37,288 nt of DNA from an uncultured Gammaproteobacteria bacterium (lineage in GTDB: Bacteria > Pseudomonadota > Gammaproteobacteria > Steroidobacterales > Woeseiaceae): assembly GCA_937899415.1 (NCBI GenBank), contig CALBPI010000099.1:1-37288 (forward strand), written 5' to 3'. Shown piece after piece: positions 7,544 to 15,080 of this stretch. The notes beneath the pieces are model-generated. The model was not told where the DNA came from. It worked only from the letters and a program-made list of their open reading frames with translations, and did no database searches. The number at the start of each line of letters is the position of its first letter. The first letter of the stretch is position 1. A program made the position numbers and the translations under genes.

Positions 7544-8704
7544 TCAACCCACCTCGCGGCGGCCCCGGACACGATTGAGACGTCGAAAGAGCTGCTGGCG
7601 AACCGCGCACCACCACGGTGCCAGATCGTGTCGATCGAAGAACGTGAAGCGTCGTCCGTCAAAGGGTGAGACCTGTCGGCTGGAAATCAGCGACAAGAAA
7701 CTCCAACTGTCACGATCGGTATCAAACCAATTGACAGCCCGGCCACCGGCCGAGGCGCCGGCAACCGGTTTGTCCGTCACGAAGTCATAGTTCATGAGCG
7801 GGAGATCGAAGCCGTTCTGAACGCACAGGTCGAGCCAGAAATCCGTTCGCCCCACTGTGGGCTCGATAATCCAGTACATCCCGTCGGGGTCGCGCTTCAC
7901 TTCCAGTGACACCGGTCCGCTAATCGCGGTGCCCGAGAAAAACGTCTTGGTGACCTCGTAAATGGCCTCACTCTCGAAAGGCGCAGCACTGGTTGTCTGG
8001 CCTTGTGCGGGTGGCTGCGATCGCAGCTTGCGGCCAACGAAATGCCCGATATCTTCGCCGTCGACCAAAAACAGTGCGCAAAAATAGAGGTCGGTGTCAC
8101 CGCCCTCGATCCACTCTTGCACCAACAACGGCAAATCGCCTTCGAAGTCCCGCACGATGGCTTTGAGGGCATCGAGGTCGGCGACCTTCCGCGTCTTGAA
8201 CGACCCCAGCGGTTTGCTCGGCTTGGCGAGCAGTGGAAAGCGCAGGTCGGCCACGAAAGCGTCTGACACAACGGCGGATTCCAGAAGACGCGACCTCGGA
8301 TAGTTCAGACCGCGTGAGACGGTGTGCGGCTCAAGATTTTCCTTGAGCAGCAATCGCGACACATCATCGAGCGATGCCGACCAGGACAGCGCGTAACGGT
8401 CGCTGAGCCTCGACCAGTTGCGGGCGATATCGGCAACCATGGTGTCGTTGATGGGAAACAGCGCGATCTTGTCGTCGCCGCCTCGTTCTTCGGCAAACGA
8501 GACCAACGCGTCAATGAGTCCGGGTGGGTGGATCGACGCCACCTTGTGAACCTTCGCGCGTCGCGTATGAAACCCGGGCAGATCGCTGTTGGGCTCGAGC
8601 GCGTGCACCTCGATGCCCGCGTCCGCCAACGCGCGCGCCGTGGCCAACCCGTGCGGGCAAAGGCCAAGTACGACCGCTAGCGCAGACCGCGCCCCTGTAT
8701 TCAT
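7544..8704 (-). CDS. ATP-grasp domain enzyme (carboxylate-amine ligase-like)
   Basis: A 386-residue cytosolic protein of the ATP-grasp fold, which joins a carboxylate to a nucleophile through an acyl-phosphate. The N-terminal pre-ATP-grasp subdomain has VVLGLCPHGLATARALADAG. The central ATP-binding part has FPLLAKPSKPLGSFKTRKV and LPLLVQEWIEGGDTDLYF. The C-terminal metal-binding part has SLEVKRDPDGMYWIIEPTVGRTDFW, with the typical Glu/Asn-like acidic positions. The ATG at 8704 is preferred over a TTG at 8755. It is last in a run after a lipoprotein and a glycosyltransferase gene. Relatives occur in surface-polysaccharide loci, where they may add amino acids to sugars; the substrate here is unknown. 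Confidence 0.8.
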   Translation of the reverse strand: MNTGARSALAVVLGLCPHGLATARALADAGIEVHALEPNSDLPGFHTRRAKVHKVASIHPPGLIDALVSFAEERGGDDKIALFPINDTMVADIARNWSRLSDRYALSWSASLDDVSRLLLKENLEPHTVSRGLNYPRSRLLESAVVSDAFVADLRFPLLAKPSKPLGSFKTRKVADLDALKAIVRDFEGDLPLLVQEWIEGGDTDLYFCALFLVDGEDIGHFVGRKLRSQPPAQGQTTSAAPFESEAIYEVTKTFFSGTAISGPVSLEVKRDPDGMYWIIEPTVGRTDFWLDLCVQNGFDLPLMNYDFVTDKPVAGASAGGRAVNWFDTDRDSWSFLSLISSRQVSPFDGRRFTFFDRHDLAPWWCAVRQQLFRRLNRVRGRREVG

Positions 8705-8773
8705 TGCAAGGCCGTCCCGAGTGGCATCAACACGCGTTCCCCGAAGCTCCTGCAAGTCTAACGAGGAAACGCG

Positions 8774-10036
8774 TCACTGAGTAGTTTCGGAGGCCCCGCT
8801 CTTCCCGGAGCGCTCATCGAACAGCGCTGCTAGATGCGCTGTCTGACCCCGGCGCGAGTATCGCGACACATCTGTATCGGTCGCACCTTCTGAAGCCCGA
8901 AGACCCGGCACGAAGGCCCGGATCGCCGACTTGATGTCATCTTTGTCGAGCAGATCCGCCATGGCGGACTGGCCATTGCGCTGTAACAGTTGCGCGGTAT
9001 CGCCAGCGCTATCGGTGAGCGAGAGGATGGGACGCCCCGCGCGCAGGTACTCGTAGGCCTTGGCGGGGATCTGGTGGTTACACCCGGAGGACTGAAAGAT
9101 GAGCAGCCCGTCCGCCTTGAGCATTTCCTGCAGCGCGTCCCGGTAGGGCACCCCAGGTTCCAGGGTCACGATGTCGGCGATATCCAGATCGGTCAGCGAT
9201 TCGCGGTAGAGCTCGTCGTGCCCGGTTGCGCGCAGGATGACGCGGACCGGTTGCTGCGTGAAGAAGCCTTCGCGCTTCAATTCGCCAAGCGCTGCGAAGA
9301 ATGGTCGCGGGTCGCGCTCGCGCGGGTACAACAGCCCCGCGTGTACGACTGTGAGCGGCGCGCCGGCAACGGGTGCCGCATGGCCTTCATCGAGCCCGTC
9401 GAATGCCTGCTCATCGAAACCGTTTTCTATAACGCGCCAGCGATCCTCGGGCAGCTCGGGGTAGCGCTCCGCGTACATGCGTCGCGCACCGGGCGTTGTG
9501 AACGTCACGGCCGACGCCTGGCGCACTATCTGTTGCTCGAGCGCACGAACCGACTCAAACACCGCGGGCTCGCGCGGGTAGCCGGGCTCCGACATCGAGT
9601 CACGGCAATCCGCCACCCAGGGCAAGCCCGAATCCTCGGCAAGTGCCAAGCCGATGCGGTGCGCCGTAGAGATTGGAAAGGTTGACCAGATAACATCGTA
9701 CTGGCGCTGCTTGAGCAGCCGCCGCCCCCGGCGAATGCCATCATAACGCCAGGTCATCCATCGGTCGGGCAGCGCCAGCGCCTGCGGGTAACGGCCGAAC
9801 AGCGACAGGTGACGCTTGGTGTCGAAAGCCTGCGCCCGAATGACGTCAACGCCGCCGGGAATATCCCTGATCTCGTCGTCGCTCTGCCGCTCATAGGCTC
9901 TGGGGTGCACGGTGAGCACATCACAATCCCAGCCGTAGTCACTGAGGTACGCCGAGAACCGCAGCGAGCGCTGGACGCCGCTACTGCCCTTCACGGGTGG
10001 GTAATGGTATGCGATCAGTAATGCGCGCTTGCTCAT
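8774..10036 (-). CDS. GT4-family glycosyltransferase
   Basis: A 420-residue retaining glycosyltransferase with a GT-B fold. The N-terminal domain opens with ALLIAYHYPPVKGSSGVQRSLRF, typical of family 4 enzymes. The C-terminal nucleotide-sugar domain carries VVHAGLLYPRERDPRPF, then GCNHQIPAKAYEYLRAGRPIL, where the conserved E-rich stretch with K-x-Y-E-Y binds the donor. No membrane helix is seen. The ATG at 10036 is clear. It lies 54 bases after the lipoprotein gene and 69 bases before the ATP-grasp start, so all three probably share the riboswitch-bearing leader. The acceptor may be a polysaccharide or a surface protein. Confidence 0.88.
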   Translation of the reverse strand: MSKRALLIAYHYPPVKGSSGVQRSLRFSAYLSDYGWDCDVLTVHPRAYERQSDDEIRDIPGGVDVIRAQAFDTKRHLSLFGRYPQALALPDRWMTWRYDGIRRGRRLLKQRQYDVIWSTFPISTAHRIGLALAEDSGLPWVADCRDSMSEPGYPREPAVFESVRALEQQIVRQASAVTFTTPGARRMYAERYPELPEDRWRVIENGFDEQAFDGLDEGHAAPVAGAPLTVVHAGLLYPRERDPRPFFAALGELKREGFFTQQPVRVILRATGHDELYRESLTDLDIADIVTLEPGVPYRDALQEMLKADGLLIFQSSGCNHQIPAKAYEYLRAGRPILSLTDSAGDTAQLLQRNGQSAMADLLDKDDIKSAIRAFVPGLRASEGATDTDVSRYSRRGQTAHLAALFDERSGKSGASETTQ

Positions 10037-10047
10037 CCAGTACGCCT

Positions 10048-10075
10048 GGCCTGAAGAAATCAGGCCAAGACTATA
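10048..10075 (-). promoter_or_regulatory. Palindrome GGCCTGA-N5-TCAGGCC with TATAGT box
   Basis: Between the lipoprotein stop and the GT4 start, GGCCTGA/TCAGGCC (10048-10066) forms a perfect 7-bp stem. A minus-strand TATAGT (10075-10070) lies just upstream. It lacks a T-run, so it is unlikely to be a full terminator. It could be an operator, an internal promoter, or an mRNA-stabilising hairpin in the polycistronic transcript. Confidence 0.35.
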
Positions 10076-10090
10076 CTGGAAGCGCGTCGC

Positions 10091-11071
10091 TTACTGGACG
10101 ACCTTGAGGACCTCGTTCGAGTAGTCGCTCTCGATGCCGTTCGACTTCACGGCGACGGCCACGAAGTAGTAGTTGTCGGGCAACAAGCCATCGACGACAT
10201 AGGTGGTGATCCCAGGGCTGTCGATCGAAATGCTGTTCGGGTAAACGCCCGACTGCGTGCCGTAGTAAAGCGCGTAACCCGCCAGGTCGGTCAGCGGGCT
10301 GCCGTCCTCGTTCAGGGTCGGCGCGTCCCAGCTCAGCGAGACCGAACCCGTCGAGATCTGGTTCACGGTAATCGAGAATGGGCCCAGCGTATCGCTGTCG
10401 GTGCCGTCGCTCACTGTGATCCGGATCCCGTTGTAGGTCCCCACATCGCCAGCGGTGGGCGTGCCCGAAATGCGACCCGTATTCGAGTTGAACGAGTTGA
10501 TCCAGGACGGCTGGTTCTGGATCGTGAAGGTCAGGCTGTCGCCATCCGCATCGGACGCATTGGGGACAAACGAGTAACTCGTGCCCACCTCCACGTCTGA
10601 GGCCGGCGAACCGCTAATCACCGGCGCGTTATTGGGCGGCGGCGGCGGTGAGGCGGCCGCATTGACAACAACTTCGAAGGGATTCAGTGAGGTTGAGGTC
10701 GTGCCGTCCGACACCGACACAGTGATCGAGTCGTAGGTGCCTTCGTCACCGGCCTCAGGCGTACCCTCGATCCGACCCGTGCTCGTGTCGAAAAACGTCA
10801 TCCAGGAAGGCGCGTTGCCGATCGAGAACGACAAATTGTCGCCGTCGGGGTCGCTGGCTGAAGGCGAAAACGAATAGACCTGACCGACGACGACCTCGCT
10901 CGGGGGCGAACCTGAAATCGACGGCGGATTATTAGACGGTGTGCCACCGCCACCACCACCGGTGCTAGGCGGCGCTGCGGCTTCGTCACCACCGCCACCA
11001 CCACAGGCGGCGAGTGTCACGCTAAGCGCGACAGCCAGAATTCGTTTTGACGTTTTAGCAGTGTTCCACAT
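10091..11071 (-). CDS. Lipoprotein with two He_PIG (cadherin-like) domains and one Fn3 domain
   Basis: A 326-residue surface lipoprotein. The signal peptide ends in a lipobox LAAC with Cys23, followed by a Gly/Pro/Ser-rich tether. Two near-duplicate ~90-residue He_PIG-like domains follow (about 47-137 and 147-237). Each has ISGSP, an SASDPDGD or NASDADGD calcium-type loop, PSW and GRI(E/S)GTP. A proline-rich linker joins them. The last ~85 residues (SVSLSWDAP to YSNEVLKVV) are a fibronectin type III domain. It is probably an adhesion or matrix-binding protein anchored in the outer membrane. Translation starts at ATG 11071 after AGAGG at 11083-11087. A c-di-GMP-I riboswitch lies in its leader, which supports a biofilm role. 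Confidence 0.88.
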   Translation of the reverse strand: MWNTAKTSKRILAVALSVTLAACGGGGGDEAAAPPSTGGGGGGTPSNNPPSISGSPPSEVVVGQVYSFSPSASDPDGDNLSFSIGNAPSWMTFFDTSTGRIEGTPEAGDEGTYDSITVSVSDGTTSTSLNPFEVVVNAAASPPPPPNNAPVISGSPASDVEVGTSYSFVPNASDADGDSLTFTIQNQPSWINSFNSNTGRISGTPTAGDVGTYNGIRITVSDGTDSDTLGPFSITVNQISTGSVSLSWDAPTLNEDGSPLTDLAGYALYYGTQSGVYPNSISIDSPGITTYVVDGLLPDNYYFVAVAVKSNGIESDYSNEVLKVVQ

Positions 11072-11080
11072 CGTCCACTG

Positions 11081-11156
11081 ACCTCTGTTTGTGGCCGAAC
11101 GCGGACTTCATGTCGCGTCGGTCCCAGGTCATACGGCATGACACGGCAACAGAGAT
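11081..11156 (-). promoter_or_regulatory. Ribosome binding site and complementary anti-SD segment
   Basis: The lipoprotein ribosome binding site AACAGAGGT (11089-11081) can pair over nine positions (one G-U) with AUCUCUGUU (11156-11148), about 60 bases upstream and just downstream of the riboswitch aptamer. The anti-SD is followed by GCC, echoing the GUUGCC that closes the aptamer. This is a plausible translational expression platform. A transcription terminator is not seen. Confidence 0.5.
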
Positions 11157-11199
11157 ATTGCGGACTGGACGCCGCCACCCGAACGGATGGACCGGCAGT

Positions 11200-11290
11200 C
11201 TTGTTGGCAACTCCGCTGTCATAGGCCATGCCCTTAGACCGGTAGTTTTGCGTATCCGTCTTTCAACGGACTTGCCCTTTCACACCCGTA
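11200..11290 (-). ncRNA. Class I cyclic-di-GMP riboswitch (GEMM-I)
   Basis: Read on the minus strand from about 11280, the RNA shows the GEMM-I order. GGGCAA comes first, then a stem UCCGU/ACGGA capped by a GAAA tetraloop (UGAAAG), then the invariant ACGCAAA. CUACCGG follows, then a tetraloop receptor UCUAAG...UAUGA flanking a GGC-AUG-GCC helix, and finally CAGCGGAGUUGCC. The receptor is the 11-nucleotide type (normally CCUAAG/UAUGG) with a compensating C-G to U-A change. These parts correspond one to one with the Vibrio cholerae Vc2 aptamer. It lies 130-210 bases upstream of the lipoprotein start. Whether ligand turns expression up or down cannot be read. Confidence 0.88.
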
Positions 11291-11357
11291 GCATGCTGCG
11301 ATATCAGTGGCCGCTACAAGCACGCATGAAGCAAACGGTGAAGTTTTGTTCCGGAAA

Positions 11358-11373
11358 TGTGAACCGCTTCACA
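11358..11373. promoter_or_regulatory. Perfect CRP/Vfr-type site
   Basis: TGTGAACCGCTTCACA is an exact TGTGA-N6-TCACA palindrome, with arms extended to TGTGAA/TTCACA. It lies about 70-80 bases upstream of the riboswitch aptamer, a usual place for CRP activation of a promoter starting near 11300-11320, though no clear -10 box is visible. The 8-bp palindrome TTCCGGAA abuts it at 11349-11356. Confidence 0.7.
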
Positions 11374-11517
11374 GGTTGGGCGTGCTCCGGCGGACGCCGA
11401 GCCAGTCTCGAATGGTTTCGGTTGCGCAGGATCTTGGTGCGTCAAAATATGGCGCGACGTTTAAATTGTAAAGCGCCGACCCCGACCAGAAGCCGAGATG
11501 CATTCTGCAGGGAAAAA

Positions 11518-11531
11518 ATAGGGGTTTTCTG
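11518..11531. repeat. Second copy of ATAGGGGTTTTCTG
   Basis: Exact 14-base match to 7425-7438 in the same orientation. Here it runs directly into TCGCAAAAC, and the longer string TTCTGTCGCA also occurs near the first copy (around 7468-7477). Both copies lie in gaps upstream of minus-strand genes for exported proteins. Confidence 0.5.
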
Positions 11532-11749
11532 TCGCAAAACACCGACAGGCGAACGCGCGCTCCAGGTCCCCCGAATCGTCACGAAATAGCGTTTGAGAGG
11601 ATTCTGGGAACCGTCGCTAAGCTCTCGAAATCCTTGGCGAGTGAACTCACCATAATCTGACGCCGGCGTTTTGGTCGGGTCGGCGCGCTTATCCGCCGAC
11701 AGGGACACGAGGCCGGATGTGGAGCGTCCCGCGCCCCTTCAGGCGTCGC

Positions 11750-11780
11750 AAAAAACCGACCGCCAGTAGATTCCCGGTTT
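11750..11780 (-). terminator. Weak terminator candidate after purU
   Basis: On the minus strand a short, imperfect AACCG...CGGTT stem runs into six T residues (11755-11750), about 35-65 bases after the purU stop. The stem is only about five pairs with a long loop. Confidence 0.3.
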
Positions 11781-11813
11781 GCGCAAAGCGCGCGCAATTT
11801 CCGCGCGGGGGGC

Positions 11814-12668
11814 CTAGCTGAAAACGACCGTCTTGGTGCCGTTGAGCAGGATGCGGTGCTGGATGTGCCATCGAACGGCCCGGGCCAGCACGCTGCTTTC
11901 GATCTCGCGGCCAATCAGCTGCATGTCTGCCGCGCTCGTCGCGTGATTCACCCGGCGCACGTCCTGTTCGATGATGGGGCCCTCATCGAGATCGTCGGTC
12001 ACGTAGTGCGCCGTTGCGCCGATGAGCTTCACGCCGCGCCCGTGCGCCTGCCGGTACGGCAGCGCCCCCTTGAAGCTCGGCAGGAACGAGTGGTGAATAT
12101 TGATGCAGCGCCCCTGCAGGTCTCTCGAAAGCTCGGGCGACAAAATCTGCATGTACCGCGCCAGCACCACGAGGTCGATGTCGTGCTCGGCAATGATCTC
12201 GCGCCACGCCGCCTCCGCCGCGGCCTTGTCGGTCGAATCCACAGGCACGACACGAAACGCCACGCCGTACCATTCGCACAGCCCGCGTGCCGCCTCGTGG
12301 TTGGACACCACGAGTGGAATGTCCGCGCCGAGGCTACCCGTCTGCCACCGGTTCAACAGGTCGGACAGGCAATGATCGAACTTGGAGACCGCGACAAGCA
12401 TGCGCATGCGCTTTGCAAAACTGCTTAAGCTGGAACGCCCGTCAAAACGCTCTGTGAGTTTGGACAGTGATCCACGCAGCTCCGATTCGCGACTGGCGTC
12501 AGCCAGTGACAGGTGAATACGGATAAAAAACGCCCCCGAGTCTTCATCACCAAACGAGGCCGCGTCTCGGATGTCGCCGCCCGAGGCCGCAATGGTCTCT
12601 GCGACCGAAGCCAGAATCCCTGCGCGGTCGGGGCTCACCATGAGGAAGATGTACTGATCGTCTTGCAT
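11814..12668 (-). CDS. purU: Formyltetrahydrofolate deformylase
   Basis: A 284-residue cytosolic enzyme that hydrolyses 10-formyl-THF to THF and formate, balancing one-carbon pools and supplying formate for purine synthesis by PurT. The N-terminal ACT regulatory domain (YIFLMVSPDRAGILASVAETIAASGGDI) covers residues ~5-85. The formyltransferase-like domain follows, with VVSNHEAARGLCEWYG, the catalytic NIHHSFLPSFKGALPYRQAH segment and the Asp-containing TDDLDEGPIIEQD. Length fits the family. The ATG at 12668 is chosen because it begins the ACT domain and follows AGGA; upstream codons are out of family. It lies 46 bases after the MFS transporter gene. Confidence 0.95.
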   Translation of the reverse strand: MQDDQYIFLMVSPDRAGILASVAETIAASGGDIRDAASFGDEDSGAFFIRIHLSLADASRESELRGSLSKLTERFDGRSSLSSFAKRMRMLVAVSKFDHCLSDLLNRWQTGSLGADIPLVVSNHEAARGLCEWYGVAFRVVPVDSTDKAAAEAAWREIIAEHDIDLVVLARYMQILSPELSRDLQGRCINIHHSFLPSFKGALPYRQAHGRGVKLIGATAHYVTDDLDEGPIIEQDVRRVNHATSAADMQLIGREIESSVLARAVRWHIQHRILLNGTKTVVFS

Positions 12669-12714
12669 GTCAGATTCTGGTCCTGTTTTGGCCCCTGGCT
12701 TGCTGACACCGCGG

Positions 12715-13986
12715 CTATGCGTGGCGCCGCGCGAGTTGTCGCAGAGCCAGCATCGCGATTGCGGCCGACACCAGGTGCATGCTGGCGACGATTGCGAACA
12801 CAGGCAAGTAGCCCGCAGCCTCAGCAAGACGACCGCTGAAGCTCGAGAACAGCGCACCGCCAATGCTGCCGGCAGCGCCAAACACCCCCCACACCGTGGC
12901 GACGTCACGCGCGGGAAACAGGTCCGCGGGCAATGAGAACAGGCTCGCCTGCTTGAACTGGATTGCGAACAAGGTCACGCAGATCAGGGCAAAGCACAAC
13001 ACCAACGAGGACGTGTAAGCCGCGGGCAACGCTGCAATGGCTAACCCGGCGCCGAGCCACATGGGCACAGCTCTCGCACGCGCCATGCTCCAGCCGCGCC
13101 GCATCAGACGCGTTGACATCCAGCCACCCGTGAAACTGCCGATGTCAGCGAACAGGAAGGGCAGCCACCCCCACATGGCGAGATCCCGGAGTTCGAATCC
13201 CCTTGCCTCTGTCAGGTAGGTCGGCAGAAACACAAGAATGAAGTAGAACGCGCCGTCGGCGACGAATCGACTGGCCATGAGCACCCAGGTCTCGGGCAGT
13301 CGCAGTAGCTCCCGTATCGGCGTCTGCGCCCCGGGGGCTTCATCACGCTGCTCGAGAATGATACCGCGCTCGGCGACGCCCAGCGAGGGGTGATTTTCGG
13401 GCGCGTGGTACACGCGTTGCCAAAGCACAAGCCACAGCAAACCCAACATGCCCGGGACGATAAACGCCCACTGCCAGCCGAGATGAAAAATGAGCTGGCC
13501 GACGATGGGCGGTGTCAGGATCATGCCCAGGCCAACGCCCATGGTCACCAGCGCTACCGCGATGGAGCGCTCAACACGGGGAAACCACTCGGCTACGGAT
13601 TTGAATGCCGCCGGGAAATTGATGGCTTCGCCCAGACCCAGCGCAAAACGCGCGACGCCAAAGCTGCGCACACCCTGCCCCAGCGCGTGCGCCATACAGG
13701 CCAGGCTCCAGGCAGCCACGCCGAAGGCGTAGGTCCGCTTCACCCCGAATCGGTCAACGATGGGTCCAGCCAGCAACTGTCCAATGGCGTAAGCGACCAG
13801 GAAGGCGAAACCGATGTCGCCGATATCCGCCTTGTCAAAACCGAACTCAGCTTGCAGGGTCGGCGTCGCAAAAGAGAACGCAGTCCGATCGACGTAGTTG
13901 ATCGTCGTGATGAGACAGAGCAGCAATGCCATGCGCCATCGCACGGCCCTGTGCGCAGGCGGCAACGCGCCGACATCCGTCGTCAC
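12715..13986 (-). CDS. MFS transporter, ACS (anion:cation symporter)-like
   Basis: A 423-residue inner-membrane transporter with twelve predicted helices. The start of helix 1 (LLCLITTINYVDRTAFSFA) and the motif after helix 2 (GPIVDRFGVKRTY) match the ACS branch of the major facilitator superfamily, which moves organic anions such as hexuronates, phthalates or sialic acids by proton symport. The particular substrate is unknown. The GTG at 13986 overlaps the TGA of the upstream hydrolase gene (GTGA), so the two are coupled; this suggests uptake followed by hydrolysis, or simple operon membership. purU follows in the same direction. Confidence 0.87.
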   Translation of the reverse strand: MTTDVGALPPAHRAVRWRMALLLCLITTINYVDRTAFSFATPTLQAEFGFDKADIGDIGFAFLVAYAIGQLLAGPIVDRFGVKRTYAFGVAAWSLACMAHALGQGVRSFGVARFALGLGEAINFPAAFKSVAEWFPRVERSIAVALVTMGVGLGMILTPPIVGQLIFHLGWQWAFIVPGMLGLLWLVLWQRVYHAPENHPSLGVAERGIILEQRDEAPGAQTPIRELLRLPETWVLMASRFVADGAFYFILVFLPTYLTEARGFELRDLAMWGWLPFLFADIGSFTGGWMSTRLMRRGWSMARARAVPMWLGAGLAIAALPAAYTSSLVLCFALICVTLFAIQFKQASLFSLPADLFPARDVATVWGVFGAAGSIGGALFSSFSGRLAEAAGYLPVFAIVASMHLVSAAIAMLALRQLARRHA

Positions 13987-15047
13987 GGCGTAGCGGGCTC
14001 CACGTGGCGATCGAGGAAGGCAACCAGGTCCGTCATGAAGGGCTGGTACCAGGCATCGGCTTCTTCAAACAGGCAATGCCGCGCTGCTGCGTAGACCTGG
14101 TTCTCGCAATCATTGAGCGCTTGGCAGGCGGCGGACGCCGCCCCGTTGTCGACAAAGCGGTCGTCTTCTGCCAGCGGCATCCAGACGGGGATCTTCACGC
14201 CGTCGAGCACGGCATCCGATGACGCGTACCACCCCGACTCGATGATCGCCAGTGCAAACGCGTTGCTCATGCCACCCACCTTGATGCGCTCGTTGGCCAC
14301 CATGCTGGCGTAGAACAGCTTGGTGCGGTCGTTGGGGTGGCTGCACTCACTCGCGCTACCCGTGTGCGCATCCATGTCGAAGACCCAGTCGGTGCCCCCG
14401 GGTGCGTAACGCTCGCCGAAGCCCAGTGCATTCAGTGTTTTAAGCACAAACAATTCGGGGCCACTGGGACGCGCGTTGGCGAGCCTGTAGGCCGGCGTGA
14501 TCAGTGCGGCTGCCTGGAACCGGCCTGACCCTGAAACCAGCCGGGTACCCAGCTGGGCGCCCATCGACAGTCCGACCACGAATCGCGGCAGCCCGGCAAA
14601 GCGTCGGTCCATTTCGCGCGCAATGGCTTCGGCTGCCTCAACATGCCCATCGAGCCGCGAGGTGGCGTGAATCTTCTGCGGATTCGCACTACCACGGCTC
14701 GAGCCGCCCTGCGCGGGCCAATCCATCGCGACGACGGCAAAACCCGCCTCGCGCATGATCGAAAAGGCCTCGAAGTAGAGTTCCAATGGCGCCGAATACC
14801 CGGGCAGAAACAACACGACGCCGCGGGCGCCTTCAGGCTGGGTGTGCCCCCAGCGCACCGTGCCACCGCCGAACTCGAGCTGTTCCCAGGTCCAGCCTTC
14901 GGGCAGCGCGAACCGGGGGTCCTCAAGTACGGCCGTCGCGTTGTCCGGGATCGGAACCTCGGGCGCTGGCGCCTCACGCGTCAACAGGAACACACCCGCG
15001 CCAAAAAGCACGAGCACCACGGAGATAGTGATCAACAGCCATTTCAT
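13983..15047 (-). CDS. Membrane-anchored alpha/beta hydrolase (S33/lysophospholipase-like)
   Basis: A 354-residue serine hydrolase with one N-terminal transmembrane segment (WLLITISVVLVLFGAGVFLL), so the catalytic domain faces the periplasm. The fold is seen in VVLFLPGYSAPLELYFEAF (oxyanion loop), VVAMDWPAQGGSSRG and the nucleophile elbow GLSMGAQ. The likely acid is in PLAEDDRFVD and the His in AARHCLFEE. It resembles lysophospholipase PldB/monoglyceride-lipase-like proteins. The substrate is unknown. It overlaps the MFS gene start and lies 33 bases after the RND pump gene. Confidence 0.82.
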   Translation of the reverse strand: MKWLLITISVVLVLFGAGVFLLTREAPAPEVPIPDNATAVLEDPRFALPEGWTWEQLEFGGGTVRWGHTQPEGARGVVLFLPGYSAPLELYFEAFSIMREAGFAVVAMDWPAQGGSSRGSANPQKIHATSRLDGHVEAAEAIAREMDRRFAGLPRFVVGLSMGAQLGTRLVSGSGRFQAAALITPAYRLANARPSGPELFVLKTLNALGFGERYAPGGTDWVFDMDAHTGSASECSHPNDRTKLFYASMVANERIKVGGMSNAFALAIIESGWYASSDAVLDGVKIPVWMPLAEDDRFVDNGAASAACQALNDCENQVYAAARHCLFEEADAWYQPFMTDLVAFLDRHVEPATP

Positions 15048-15080
15048 GGCCGAGATTCTAGCCCGAGCAGTAGGACTGAA

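Larger units (their letters stand above)
11072..11813. other. 742-base intergenic region holding the regulatory leader
   Basis: From the lipoprotein start outward it contains the ribosome binding site/anti-SD pair, the GEMM-I aptamer, a perfect CRP-type palindrome, the shared 14-base element and a weak terminator candidate after purU. The part between 11380 and 11740 is AT-richer than the genes. No open frame there shows homology, a good start or coding character. Confidence 0.6.

Noticed and set aside
7046-7669. Plus-strand frame across the start of the propeller gene and its upstream region
   Set aside because: It overlaps the signal-peptide coding region of a well-supported gene and has no recognisable domain.
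11089-11589. 166-codon plus-strand frame opposite the riboswitch
   Set aside because: It is the reverse complement of a structured leader, its product is Arg/Cys-rich and low-complexity, and there is no credible start site.
11442-11708. 88-codon minus-strand frame in the large intergenic region
   Set aside because: GTG start without a ribosome binding site, no family resemblance, and it covers the shared 14-base element; treated as non-coding.
13191-13200. GTTCGAATCC, resembling a tRNA T-loop
   Set aside because: It lies inside the MFS transporter gene, and no acceptor stem, anticodon arm or D-arm fits around it.
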